From an uncultured Oscillospiraceae bacterium (lineage in GTDB: Bacteria > Bacillota > Clostridia > Oscillospirales > Acutalibacteraceae): a stretch of DNA of 10,103 nt. The notes below the pieces were generated by a model, which was not told where the DNA came from, did not search any database, and saw nothing but the letters and a program-made list of their open reading frames with translations. A program made the translations under genes and the position numbers. The stretch is from positions 1 through 10,103 of the forward strand of contig URDW01000073.1 of the NCBI GenBank assembly GCA_900546735.1, given 5' to 3'. Positions 1 to 7,162 of this stretch are shown one piece after another. How positions within the stretch are numbered: position 1 is the stretch's first letter; every line of letters begins with the position of its first letter.

Positions 1-54
1 AAATCCAGCTCGCCTTTTTGGCAGTCTGTCAGCATGCTTTTTGCGGTGTAAGAA

Positions 55-1668
55 TCAGTATTTTTTAAGCTGCTCCTCGTCGAAGTCGGCCAAAAATTCC
101 TCGTAGGTGCCTTTTTTGTCCAGCAGCCTGCTGCCGCTTACTTCCATAATACGGTTGGCCACCGTCTGCACAAACTGGTGGTCGTGCGAGGTGAACAGCA
201 CCGTTTCGGGGTAGCGGATCAGGCCATCGTTCAGCGCGGTGATGGACTCCAGGTCCAGGTGGTTCGTCGGTTCGTCCAAAATCAGCACGTTTGCGCCCGA
301 AAGCATCATTTTGCACAGCATGCAGCGCACGCGCTCGCCGCCCGACAGCACGTTTGCCTTTTTCAGCGCCTCTTCGCCGCTGAACAGCATCCGGCCCAGC
401 CAGCCGCGGATGTCGGTCTCCAGCTTCTGCTCGGTGTACTGGCGCAGCCAGTCAATGAGCGTCAGGTCCACGCCGTCAAAGTATTTGGAATTGTCGCTCG
501 GGAAGTAGCTCTGCGAGGTCGTTACGCCCCATTTGTAGCTGCCCTCGTCCGGCTCCTCTTCGCCCATGATGATCTTGAAAAGCGTTGTCTTGGCCACGGC
601 ATCGCCGCCCACAAAGGCCACCTTGTCGTGCGGGTGGATCACAAAGGAAATGTCGTCCAGCACCTTGCGGTCGCCAACGGTTTTGGTCAGGTGGTCCACA
701 CGCAGCAGGTCGTTGCCCACCTCGCGGTCGGGCTGAAACGCAACGTAGGGGAAGCGGCGGCTGGACACCGGCATGTCCAGCATTTCGGCCTCCAGCGTTT
801 CCAGCTGCTTTTTGCGGCTCGTGGCCTGCTTCGATTTGGAGGCGTTGGCCGAAAAGCGCTGAATGAATTCGCGCAGCTCTTTGATCTTCTGCTCGCTCTT
901 TTTGTTCAGGTCGCGCGCCTGGCGCTGGCGGATCTGGGTGTACTCGTACCAGAAGTCGTAGTTGCCCACATACATCTCGATCTTGCCGAAGTCCACGTCG
1001 CAGATGTGGGTGCACACCTTGTTTAAAAAGTGGCGGTCGTGCGACACCACGATCACGGTGTTCTCAAAGTTCAGCAAAAAGTCCTCCAGCCAGCGGATGG
1101 CGGTCAGGTCCAGGTGGTTCGTCGGCTCGTCCAGCAGCAAAATGTCGGGGTTGCCGAAAAGGGCCTGCGCCAGCAGTACTTTCACTTTCATGTCGCCGGG
1201 CAGTTCCGCCATTTTTACATAGTGCTTGTCGTCCGGCACGCCAAGCTTGTTGAGCATGAATTCGGCGTCCGACTCGGCGTTCCAGCCGTCCAGGTCGGCA
1301 AACTCCGCCTCCAGCTCGCCGGCGCGCACGCCGTCTTCCTCGCTGAAGTCGGGCTTCGCGTAAAGCGCGTCCTTCTCCTCCATAATTTCGATCAGGCGCG
1401 GGTTGCCCATCAGCACAGTGCGCACCACCTCGTACTCGTCGTAGGCAAAGTGGTCCTGCTTCAGCACGGAAAGGCGCTCGCCCGGGGTGATGAACACTTC
1501 GCCGGACTGCGGTTCCAGCTCGCCGTCGAGCACTTTTAAAAATGTGGATTTGCCGGCGCCGTTCGCGCCGATGATACCGTAGCAGTTGCCGGCGGAAAAC
1601 GTGACGTTCACATTTTTAAATAGCGTGCGTCCGCCAAACTGTACGCTGACATTGTTTGCCTGGATCAT
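55..1668 (-). CDS. ABC-F family ATPase (YkpA/YbiT-like), ribosome-associated
   Basis: A 537-residue protein with two ABC nucleotide-binding domains in one chain and no membrane segments, as expected for the soluble ABC-F family, which acts on the ribosome rather than in transport. Domain 1 shows Walker A GANGAGKST (34-42), Walker B with DEPTNHLD (180-187) and SHD H-loop (209-211). A charged, probably coiled-coil interdomain linker (about 235-315) follows, the part that reaches the ribosome in this family. Domain 2 has signature LSGGE (441-445), DEPTNHLD (465-472) and SHD (494-496). Both catalytic glutamates (E181, E466) are present. Two motifs are off-consensus: the first signature reads LPGDM (156-160) and the second Walker A reads GGDAVAKTT (354-362). 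From memory, the YkpA/YbiT subgroup tolerates such changes, so this is probably not decay. The ATG is set by AAGGAGG just upstream. The exact role (antibiotic resistance or housekeeping translation factor) cannot be told from sequence; the subgroup suggests housekeeping. Confidence 0.93.
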   Translation of the reverse strand: MIQANNVSVQFGGRTLFKNVNVTFSAGNCYGIIGANGAGKSTFLKVLDGELEPQSGEVFITPGERLSVLKQDHFAYDEYEVVRTVLMGNPRLIEIMEEKDALYAKPDFSEEDGVRAGELEAEFADLDGWNAESDAEFMLNKLGVPDDKHYVKMAELPGDMKVKVLLAQALFGNPDILLLDEPTNHLDLTAIRWLEDFLLNFENTVIVVSHDRHFLNKVCTHICDVDFGKIEMYVGNYDFWYEYTQIRQRQARDLNKKSEQKIKELREFIQRFSANASKSKQATSRKKQLETLEAEMLDMPVSSRRFPYVAFQPDREVGNDLLRVDHLTKTVGDRKVLDDISFVIHPHDKVAFVGGDAVAKTTLFKIIMGEEEPDEGSYKWGVTTSQSYFPSDNSKYFDGVDLTLIDWLRQYTEQKLETDIRGWLGRMLFSGEEALKKANVLSGGERVRCMLCKMMLSGANVLILDEPTNHLDLESITALNDGLIRYPETVLFTSHDHQFVQTVANRIMEVSGSRLLDKKGTYEEFLADFDEEQLKKY

Positions 1669-1738
1669 GGCAGCCTCCTTGACCCGGATTTGCCGGGAAT
1701 TTCAAAAATCAGCTTTTGTTCGCTTTTGATTTCTATAT

Positions 1739-1767
1739 ATTTTACACCATCGTTTTTCGAATAGCAA
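1739..1767 (-). promoter_or_regulatory. Predicted sigma-A promoter of the ABC-F gene
   Basis: On the minus strand, TTGCTA (1762-1767) lies 17 bp from TAAAAT (1739-1744), giving a leader of about 65 nt before the ATG at 1668. The leader holds a small hairpin, CCCGG/CCGGG (1683-1687 and 1693-1697 on the plus strand), just before the ribosome binding site. It could affect translation but is too short to claim a regulatory role. Confidence 0.55.
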
Positions 1768-1862
1768 CCATAAATTTCCGCCGCCGGGCGGTATGCGGCG
1801 GCAGGGGGTAAAAATTCACAAAAATTTCACAGGGATTTCCAAATCGTCCGGCGGATATTCTG

Positions 1863-1891
1863 TTGCTTTTTGTGCCTTATAATGGTAGAAT
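1863..1891 (+). promoter_or_regulatory. Predicted extended -10 promoter of the rpe operon
   Basis: TTGCTT (1863-1868) is followed after 17 bp by TAGAAT (1886-1891), with TGG directly before the -10, which makes it an extended -10 type. A TATAAT (1878-1883) overlaps it but has no good -35 at the right distance. Transcription would start near 1898, giving a leader of about 90 nt. Confidence 0.6.
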
Positions 1892-1899
1892 ACTTTATG

Positions 1900-1933
1900 T
1901 GATATTTTCACTTCAAATGTCAAAAAAATATCA
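1900..1933. repeat. Inverted repeat at the rpe transcription start region
   Basis: Perfect 9-base arms TGATATTTT (1900-1908) and AAAATATCA (1925-1933) are separated by 16 bases. Inside the left part sits a smaller dyad, GTGA-N5-TCAC (1899-1911). The position just downstream of the predicted -10 is where a repressor would bind, but an A+T-rich chance match is possible. Confidence 0.45.
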
Positions 1934-1951
1934 AAAAAATCACGGGCTGTC

Positions 1952-1966
1952 CGCCGCTTTGCGGCG
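1952..1966 (+). repeat. Hairpin next to the rpe ribosome binding site
   Basis: CGCCGC (1952-1957), loop TTT, GCGGCG (1961-1966): a compact G+C-rich stem-loop ending 8 bases before AAAGGAGG (1975-1982). It has no following T-run. It may stabilise the leader or modulate access to the ribosome binding site; this is inference only. Confidence 0.4.
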
Positions 1967-1990
1967 CCTGTGTGAAAGGAGGCGGGGGCC

Positions 1991-2629
1991 GTGCAGGCAA
2001 AGATCGCACCCTCCATGCTCGCCAGCAATTTTGCCCGTCTGGAAAGTGAGCTGCAAAAGTGTAAAAGCGCCGATTTTATCCATCTGGATGTTATGGACGG
2101 CTGCTTTGTGCCGAACATCACGTTCGGCGCGCCGGTCATTGCCGCGCTGAAAAAAGTGTGCGCCGTCCCGTTCGACGTGCACCTGATGATCCGCGACCCG
2201 CTTATTTATATCGAAGATTTTGTCCGCGCCGGGGCAGACCTCATCTCGTTTCATTTTGAAAGCGAAAGCGACCCCGGTCAAACGGTCGACAAAATCATCG
2301 CCTGCGGCGCACGCCCGGCCATTGCCCTAAAACCGGCAACGCCGGCCGAGGCCGTTTTGCCCTATCTGGACAAACTGGCCATGGTGCTCGTCATGACGGT
2401 GGAACCCGGCTTCGGCGGCCAAAAGTTTATGGCCGACCAGCTGGAAAAAGTGCGCGCCCTGCGCGCCCTGCGCCCCGATCTGGACATTGAGGTGGACGGC
2501 GGCATTTCGCCCGCAACGATCGCACAGGCGGCGGCGGCCGGCGCCAACGTGTTCGTGGCCGGCTCGGCTGTGTTCGGCAGCCCCGACCCGGCAAAAACCA
2601 TTTTGGAATTGAGAAGTTGTGCCCAGTGA
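1991..2629 (+). CDS. rpe: Ribulose-phosphate 3-epimerase
   Basis: Interconverts ribulose 5-phosphate and xylulose 5-phosphate in the cytoplasmic pentose phosphate pathway. The 212 residues form a TIM-barrel of nearly normal family length (about 215-225). The N-terminus KIAPSMLASNFARL is typical. The metal-site residues are visible: H31 and D33 in HLDVMDG, H64 in FDVHLM, and D169 in EVDGGI; D33 and D169 are the usual catalytic acid/base pair. The phosphate-loop motif MTVEPGFGGQKF is at 135-146. One small departure is C38 in DGCFVPN, where many homologues have H. The start is GTG at 1991, fixed by AAAGGAGG (1975-1982) with an 8-base gap; no ATG fits. It is the first gene of the apparent operon and its stop overlaps the start of the next gene. 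Confidence 0.96.
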   Translation: MQAKIAPSMLASNFARLESELQKCKSADFIHLDVMDGCFVPNITFGAPVIAALKKVCAVPFDVHLMIRDPLIYIEDFVRAGADLISFHFESESDPGQTVDKIIACGARPAIALKPATPAEAVLPYLDKLAMVLVMTVEPGFGGQKFMADQLEKVRALRALRPDLDIEVDGGISPATIAQAAAAGANVFVAGSAVFGSPDPAKTILELRSCAQ

Positions 2630-3699
2630 AAAAGAAAAATAAGCGTTACGGTTATGTTTATAACCACCCAAACCGAAAAAAGAAAAAAAGGCGCAATTAT
2701 TACGGCACGGCCAGCTACGGCAAAAAGTGGACCGAGGAGCCGCAGGGCCGCCCGATCGATTTTGCCGACAAGTACATTGTCAGCGGCTCGTACTACGACA
2801 AGTTCGACTACAAACGCGAAAAGCCGAAGAAAAAGCGCATGACGCCGGAAAGCCGCCGAAAGTGGCTGCAAAACCTGATCATCGCCGTGTGCGTGATCGT
2901 TTTGGTCGGCACCGGCTACACGGTCATGGATCTCTACATGCTGCGCGTCTCTCCCCCGGCCGATACGGCGGTGGAGGCGGTCGGCGCAGCCGGCACAGCC
3001 GGCGTGCCGGCGCCCGGGCGCGCCGCCGTGGCGTCTGCCGGTGATCTGGACGGGGCAGACCGTGTGGCGGCGCTTGCGGCACAGTGCGCCGAAAGCAGCT
3101 GCACCACCGTGCTGGCCGAGCTGAAGCGCGCCGACGGCACGCTGGGCTACCAGAGCCGGCTTGACCAGGTTGCGCAGGCAGGCGCCGTTTCGGCCCCTGC
3201 GCCGGATCTTTCCGGGTCTGTCGCTGCTTTGCAGGAAAGCGGCGTGGTGCTTGCCGCGCACATTTTCTGTTTTCAGGACAGTCTGGCGGCCGCGGCCATG
3301 CCGGACGCGGCGCTGCACAGCACGCAGGGCACGCTGTTTGCCGACAGTGCGGGCAGCATGTACCTGGACCCGCAAAGCACAGACGCTTATAACTATATCA
3401 AAAATATCATTGAAGAGATCGCCCAGTCCGGCGTGCGTGCCTTTGTGCTGGACGGCTGCACGTTCCCGGCCGGCACGGTCTATTACGGGCAGGATGTGTA
3501 TGCCGAACTGAAAGAACGGCTGCAAAACGATTTGGGCAGCGCCTGCACGTTTTACCGTGCCGTGCCCGCTGCCTCTGCCGAGGCGCTGGACAACAGCGAG
3601 AGCGATGCTTTTTATATTATCGGTGCTTCCGACACACAGACGGCCGAGGCGGCGCAGGCGCGCACCGGCATCCGCTGGGCTGTGTCCGGCACCCAGTGA
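2626..3699 (+). CDS. Membrane-anchored DUF4015-like putative glycoside hydrolase
   Basis: A 357-residue predicted type II membrane protein. The N-terminus (1-80) is very rich in Lys, Arg and Tyr and presumably cytoplasmic; one membrane segment spans about 83-103; then a low-complexity Ala/Gly/Pro/Val linker (about 110-140) leads to an extracytoplasmic domain. Residues about 199-281 resemble the DUF4015 putative glycosyl hydrolase family: ALQESGVVLAAHIF, then MYLDPQSTDAYNYIKNI, then GVRAFVLDGCTFP, where D276 matches the Asp of the family's FDYVRFP-like strand. The domain looks shorter than a full DUF4015 barrel, so activity is uncertain. The GTG start at 2626 overlaps the rpe stop as GTGA, implying translational coupling; a TTG nine bases upstream is possible but less likely. 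Substrate is unknown; a cell-wall or surface glycan is a reasonable guess. Confidence 0.72.
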   Translation: MKKKNKRYGYVYNHPNRKKKKRRNYYGTASYGKKWTEEPQGRPIDFADKYIVSGSYYDKFDYKREKPKKKRMTPESRRKWLQNLIIAVCVIVLVGTGYTVMDLYMLRVSPPADTAVEAVGAAGTAGVPAPGRAAVASAGDLDGADRVAALAAQCAESSCTTVLAELKRADGTLGYQSRLDQVAQAGAVSAPAPDLSGSVAALQESGVVLAAHIFCFQDSLAAAAMPDAALHSTQGTLFADSAGSMYLDPQSTDAYNYIKNIIEEIAQSGVRAFVLDGCTFPAGTVYYGQDVYAELKERLQNDLGSACTFYRAVPAASAEALDNSESDAFYIIGASDTQTAEAAQARTGIRWAVSGTQ

Positions 3700-3742
3700 C
3701 CATTTATTTTTTGTGTTGTTGATTTGATGAAGGGGTGGATCC

Positions 3743-4636
3743 ATGAAAGGGCTGCGGCGCAGTGCTGCCGTTTTTCTTGCGGCATTGTTCGTTTCGTTGT
3801 GGTCGTGCGCCTGTGCCTGGGCGGCCGACGGCAGTACGGCTGCCGGCAATGCGCAGGCCGAGCCCTATCTGGAGAGCATTTCGTTTGACGGCGGAAAGAT
3901 CAACGAACCGTTTGCCGGCGACCGTTATTCCTATACGTTCACGCTGGACGAGCCGGGGCAGAGGCCGCTGCTTAAAAGCTACGAGATCACATCCGGCCGC
4001 CTGTATATTACATACAACGTCAACGAAGCCGGGGCGGAGACCGGCATCGTGGCCACCGTGCAGACCCAAAATGCGCGGCGCAGGTATGAATTCACCTATA
4101 CGAATGTGGACGATGTGGTCGTCAATTCCGACGCGTCGCTTGCCTCCATTGAATTCAACTGCGCCTATCTGGCCGACGATATTTATGAGGACATGCCGTC
4201 CTACACGCTTTATATCCCGTCTGATTTGACGGTGCTCAACATTTACCCGGTCGCAAACGATGCAAACGCCGTGTGCTCCGGCCCGTTTGAATTTGTGCTG
4301 GAGCCGGACCAGAACCCGGCTGTCAACATCACGGTCACCGCGTCCGACATGACCACGCGCACCTACACGTTTCAAACGGTGCGCGTCTCGCTCACGCAGG
4401 CGCAGTTCGTGCGCTGCCTGGAAAACGGCGACATCGACACCATCATTGCCAGCCGGCCGTTTTTGTCGCAGCCCGGGGTCAAGATCGCGCTCGGGGCAGG
4501 CGGCTTTGGGCTTGCCTTGCTGCTGGTGGCCGTGCCGGTTTTGCGGCGCGTGTTTTTAAGCACCCTGCCGCCGGACGACATTGCGTTTTTTGAAGGGGAG
4601 CGCGAGCCGAACGGTTCAGACGGCCCCGAAATGTAG
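3743..4636 (+). CDS. Secreted, C-terminally anchored cadherin-like beta-sandwich protein
   Basis: A 297-residue protein not recognised as a named gene. Residues 1-27 form a signal peptide (positive MKGLRR, hydrophobic core, ACAWA|AD cleavage site after A27). Two stretches resemble the cadherin-like beta-sandwich fold of Firmicute surface proteins: YLESISFDGGKINEPF...YSYTFTL (42-68) and ASLASIEF...YTLYIP (131-159), each a short strand motif followed by Tyr-rich strands, with RTYTFQTV closing the second (206-213). A C-terminal membrane helix (about 246-267) is followed by Arg-Arg and an acidic tail. This suggests an extracytoplasmic binding or scaffolding domain held at the membrane, and no catalytic motif was seen. 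The ATG has AAGGGG 7 bases upstream. It sits 43 bases after the DUF4015-like gene with no terminator between, so the two may act together at the envelope (inference). Confidence 0.65.
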   Translation: MKGLRRSAAVFLAALFVSLWSCACAWAADGSTAAGNAQAEPYLESISFDGGKINEPFAGDRYSYTFTLDEPGQRPLLKSYEITSGRLYITYNVNEAGAETGIVATVQTQNARRRYEFTYTNVDDVVVNSDASLASIEFNCAYLADDIYEDMPSYTLYIPSDLTVLNIYPVANDANAVCSGPFEFVLEPDQNPAVNITVTASDMTTRTYTFQTVRVSLTQAQFVRCLENGDIDTIIASRPFLSQPGVKIALGAGGFGLALLLVAVPVLRRVFLSTLPPDDIAFFEGEREPNGSDGPEM

Positions 4637-4645
4637 CGTGCCGCT

Positions 4646-4663
4646 CCCGCCGCCGGGGGCGGG
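4646..4663 (+). repeat. G+C-rich hairpin upstream of mgtE
   Basis: CCCGCC (4646-4651), loop GCCGGG, GGCGGG (4658-4663). It lies in the 86-base gap before mgtE. With no T-run after it, it is not an intrinsic terminator; it could be an RNA-processing or stability element. The gap is too short for, and does not resemble, an M-box Mg2+ riboswitch. Confidence 0.35.
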
Positions 4664-4722
4664 CGTTCCAAAGGCCGGCGCAGCGGGAAAAGAACGGATG
4701 AAAGAAAAGGGAGGCGGACTGT

Positions 4723-6108
4723 ATGGATATGTACGATGAGGCGCAGATCGTTGAAAAGATCCGTTCGCTTTACGCAGAAAAAAAGTATTCCAAACTGAAA
4801 AAAGATTTAAATGCGCTTAATGCCGCTGACGCAGCCGCCGTGCTGGAGCAGTTTGACGAGGGCGACCGCATGGTGCTTTTTCGCCTGCTCAGCAAGGAAA
4901 ACGCGGCCGAAACATTCGTAGAGTTTGACAACGACACGCAGCAGAGCCTGATCCACACGTTTTCAGACGCAGAGCTGCAGGAAGTGTTTGACGAGCTTTA
5001 CCTGGACGATACGGTCGACATTATTGAGGAAATGCCGGCCAACGTCGTGCGCCGTATCCTGTCCAATACGGACAAGGAGACGCGCAGCGCCATCAACACG
5101 CTGCTGCGTTACCCGGAGGACAGCGCCGGCAGCATCATGACCACCGAGTTCGTGCACTTGAAGCGCGACATGACGGTGGAGGACGCCATCAAACGCATCA
5201 AGCGCACGGCTGTGGACAAAGAGACGATTTACACCTGCTATGTGACCGACAATTTCCGTAAGCTTTTGGGCGTGACGACGGTAAAGGAGCTTCTTCTGCA
5301 TAAAGACACCGACGTGATCGATGATTTTATGGAAAAGAACGTCATTTACATCAATACGCTCGACGACCAGGAGGTCGTGGCCAACCAGTTCGACAAGTAC
5401 AACTTCCTGGCTATGCCCGTGTGCGACATGGAGGAGCGGCTCGTCGGCATCATCACCATCGACGACGCCCTCGACGTTCTGCGTGAGGAGAGCACCGAGG
5501 ACATCCAGCGTATGGCCGCTATCGTGCCGAACGACCGGCCGTATCTGAAGACCGGTGTTTTGGAAACGTTTAAAAAGCGCATGCCCTGGCTGCTGATCTT
5601 GATGATCTCGGCCACGTTCACGCAGCTGATCATCACTTCGTTTGAGGAAAAGCTGGCGGCCGTCGTCGTGCTGACTTCGTTTATCCCGATGCTGACCGGC
5701 ACCGGCGGTAACTCCAGTTCGCAGGCGGCCAGCACCATCATCCGCTCGCTGTCGCTCGGCGAGGTCAATTATAAAGACATTTTCCGCATCATCGGCAAGG
5801 AGGCGGGCGTCGGCCTGGCCTGCGGGCTTGGCCTGGCCGTGGTCAACTTTGCCAAAATGCTTTTGTTCGACCGTCTGCTGCTGCAGAACCTGGCCGTCAC
5901 CATTCCGGTCGCGCTGGCCGTTTCGCTCACCCTGATCGTGGAGGTGCTGGTGGCCAAGGTCATCGGCGCGTCGCTGCCGGTCATCGTCAAAAAAATCGGC
6001 TTTGACCCGGCGGTCGTCGCAAACCCGCTCATCACCACCATTCTGGACTCTGTTTCGCTTCTGATCTTTTTCCAGATCGCAACGCTTGTCATCCCGCAGC
6101 TGCGGTAG
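4723..6108 (+). CDS. mgtE: Magnesium transporter MgtE
   Basis: A Mg2+-selective channel/transporter of the inner membrane, working as a dimer whose cytoplasmic domains close the pore when Mg2+ is abundant. The 461 residues are of standard length. Order: MgtE N domain (about 1-130, acidic helical repeats), paired CBS domains (about 135-260) introduced by PEDSAGSIMTTEFV (131-144), a connecting helix, then five membrane helices (about 285-460). Pore motifs are visible: PMLTGTGGNSSSQAAST (322-338), which has Ser-Ser where many MgtEs have Ala-Gly, and DPAVVANPLITTILDSVSLL (428-447), in which D442 matches the conserved pore aspartate. The ATG is set by AAGGGAGG (4707-4714) with an 8-base gap; the ATG six bases downstream is less well spaced. 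Its stop codon lies inside the gpsA ribosome binding site, so the two genes are tightly linked. Confidence 0.95.
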   Translation: MDMYDEAQIVEKIRSLYAEKKYSKLKKDLNALNAADAAAVLEQFDEGDRMVLFRLLSKENAAETFVEFDNDTQQSLIHTFSDAELQEVFDELYLDDTVDIIEEMPANVVRRILSNTDKETRSAINTLLRYPEDSAGSIMTTEFVHLKRDMTVEDAIKRIKRTAVDKETIYTCYVTDNFRKLLGVTTVKELLLHKDTDVIDDFMEKNVIYINTLDDQEVVANQFDKYNFLAMPVCDMEERLVGIITIDDALDVLREESTEDIQRMAAIVPNDRPYLKTGVLETFKKRMPWLLILMISATFTQLIITSFEEKLAAVVVLTSFIPMLTGTGGNSSSQAASTIIRSLSLGEVNYKDIFRIIGKEAGVGLACGLGLAVVNFAKMLLFDRLLLQNLAVTIPVALAVSLTLIVEVLVAKVIGASLPVIVKKIGFDPAVVANPLITTILDSVSLLIFFQIATLVIPQLR

Positions 6109-6112
6109 GAGG
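6107..6112 (+). promoter_or_regulatory. Ribosome binding site of gpsA overlapping the mgtE stop
   Basis: AGGAGG begins within the mgtE TAG and lies 6 bases before ATG 6119. It decides the gpsA start over an in-frame alternative at 6086 and links translation of the two genes. Confidence 0.8.
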
Positions 6113-6118
6113 ATTTTT

Positions 6119-7072
6119 ATGCATATTTCTGTCATCGGCTGCGGCCGCTGGGGCTCGTTCATCGCCTGGTACCTGGACCATATCGGCCAGCACATTACGC
6201 TTTACGGCCGCAGCGGCTCTGCAAAAATGCAGCAGTTTCTGGACACGCGCACAAACGGCCTCATCACCCTGCCGCCGTCGGTAAAGCTGACAACGGATCT
6301 TCGCTGTGTCGTGGGGGCCGACGCGGTTTTGATCTCCATCGGCGCCCAGCAGCTGCGCAGCCTGATGCAGCAGCTTGCGCCCTATGACCTGCACGGCAAA
6401 ATTTTTATTCTGTGCATGAAGGGCATCGACACGGAAACGCTCGAGCGCCTGTCTGAGATCGTGCAGCGCGCCGCGCCCGACAACCGCGTGGCCGTTTGGC
6501 TCGGGCCCGGCCATGTGCAGGAATTTTATGCCGGCGTGCCCAACTGCATGGTCATCGACAGTGCAGATGAGGATCTGAAGCGCCTTTTGGTGGACTCGTT
6601 TTCCAGCGACCTGATCCGCTTTTATTACGGCGCCGACCTGCTCGGCAACGAGGTGGGCGCGGCGGCCAAGAACGTGGTCGGCATTGCGGCCGGCATGCTC
6701 GACGGCGCCGGTGTTTCGTCGCTGAAGGGCGCGCTGATGTCGCGCGGCACGCGCGAGATCGCCCGGCTCATCTCGGCCATGGGCGGCAATGAACTTTCGG
6801 CCTACGGCCTGTGCCACCTGGGCGACTATGAGGCCACCGTTTTTTCCAAATACAGCCACAACCGCCGCTTCGGCGAAGCGTTCGTGCGTGGTGAGGATTA
6901 TACGGAGCTGGCCGAGGGCTATTACACCGTCAAGGCGCTGGTGCGCCTGAGTGAAAAGTATGGGGTCGACCTGCCCATCTGCCGCGCCGTTTACCACATG
7001 CTTTATGAAAACGGCGAAAAGGGCGAAACGCTCAAGTCGCTGTTTGCCCGCAGCATTAAAAACGAATTTTAA
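6119..7072 (+). CDS. gpsA: NAD(P)H-dependent glycerol-3-phosphate dehydrogenase
   Basis: Reduces dihydroxyacetone phosphate to sn-glycerol 3-phosphate, the backbone for phospholipid synthesis, in the cytoplasm. The 317 residues are slightly short for the family (about 330-340). The N-terminal Rossmann fold begins at ISVIGCGRWG (3-12), the dinucleotide-binding turn. Family landmarks follow: K101 in CMKGID, GPGH (129-132), GNEVGAAAKNVVGIAAG (176-192) with the presumed catalytic K184, SRGTREIARL (208-217), LGDYEATVFSKYSHNRRFG (234-252) replacing the usual GLGDL-TC-S-NRRFG block, and EGYYTVKALVRL (266-277). The LGDYEAT variant and short length suggest a clostridial sub-branch, so a related imidazole-type dehydrogenase function cannot be excluded. 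The start is chosen because AGGAGG lies 6 bases upstream and the Rossmann motif then starts at residue 3. Confidence 0.88.
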   Translation: MHISVIGCGRWGSFIAWYLDHIGQHITLYGRSGSAKMQQFLDTRTNGLITLPPSVKLTTDLRCVVGADAVLISIGAQQLRSLMQQLAPYDLHGKIFILCMKGIDTETLERLSEIVQRAAPDNRVAVWLGPGHVQEFYAGVPNCMVIDSADEDLKRLLVDSFSSDLIRFYYGADLLGNEVGAAAKNVVGIAAGMLDGAGVSSLKGALMSRGTREIARLISAMGGNELSAYGLCHLGDYEATVFSKYSHNRRFGEAFVRGEDYTELAEGYYTVKALVRLSEKYGVDLPICRAVYHMLYENGEKGETLKSLFARSIKNEF

Positions 7073-7162
7073 AAAAATCTGTGAAAGCAGGCCGGTGCGC
7101 CGCGCTTTTTGTGCAGGGCTTGCACGGCTGTGCAGGCGCTGCATTTCTTTTTGGGGGCTTTT

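Larger units (their letters stand above)
1669..1990. other. Divergent intergenic region between ABC-F gene and rpe
   Basis: These 322 bases hold no credible gene. They contain a leftward promoter (1739-1767), a rightward promoter (1863-1891) and three inverted repeats. One, GCCGCCG (1780-1786) with CGGCGGC (1796-1802), lies between the two promoters and is followed by no T-run on either strand, so it is not a convincing terminator. The other two (1900-1933, 1952-1966) lie in the presumed rpe leader and are listed separately. ORFs that can be drawn through here lack ribosome binding sites and recognisable protein sequence. Confidence 0.7.

Noticed and set aside
178..1026. Plus-strand open frame opposite the ABC-F gene
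   Set aside because: Shadow frame over a well-supported gene, rich in Val/His/Leu/Ala without a motif.
1898..1911. CRP-like site TGTGA...TCAC in the rpe leader
   Set aside because: The half-sites are 5 rather than 6 bases apart and the right half lacks the final A; reported only as part of an inverted repeat.
2362..3849. Long minus-strand open frame opposite rpe and the DUF4015-like gene
   Set aside because: Antisense shadow of supported genes; Arg/His/Ala-rich with no family motif or ribosome binding site.
4637..4722. Mg2+ riboswitch or terminator before mgtE
   Set aside because: The gap is 86 bases, too short for an M-box, and its hairpin is not followed by a T-run.
4698..4739. Possible 13-residue leader peptide overlapping the mgtE start
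   Set aside because: Contains no proline or acidic run of the kind used by Mg2+-sensing leaders, and its ribosome binding site is poor.
4963..6195. Minus-strand open frame opposite mgtE
   Set aside because: Antisense to a well-identified transporter; composition rich in Asp, His and Gln with no domain, as expected of the reverse complement of a membrane protein gene.
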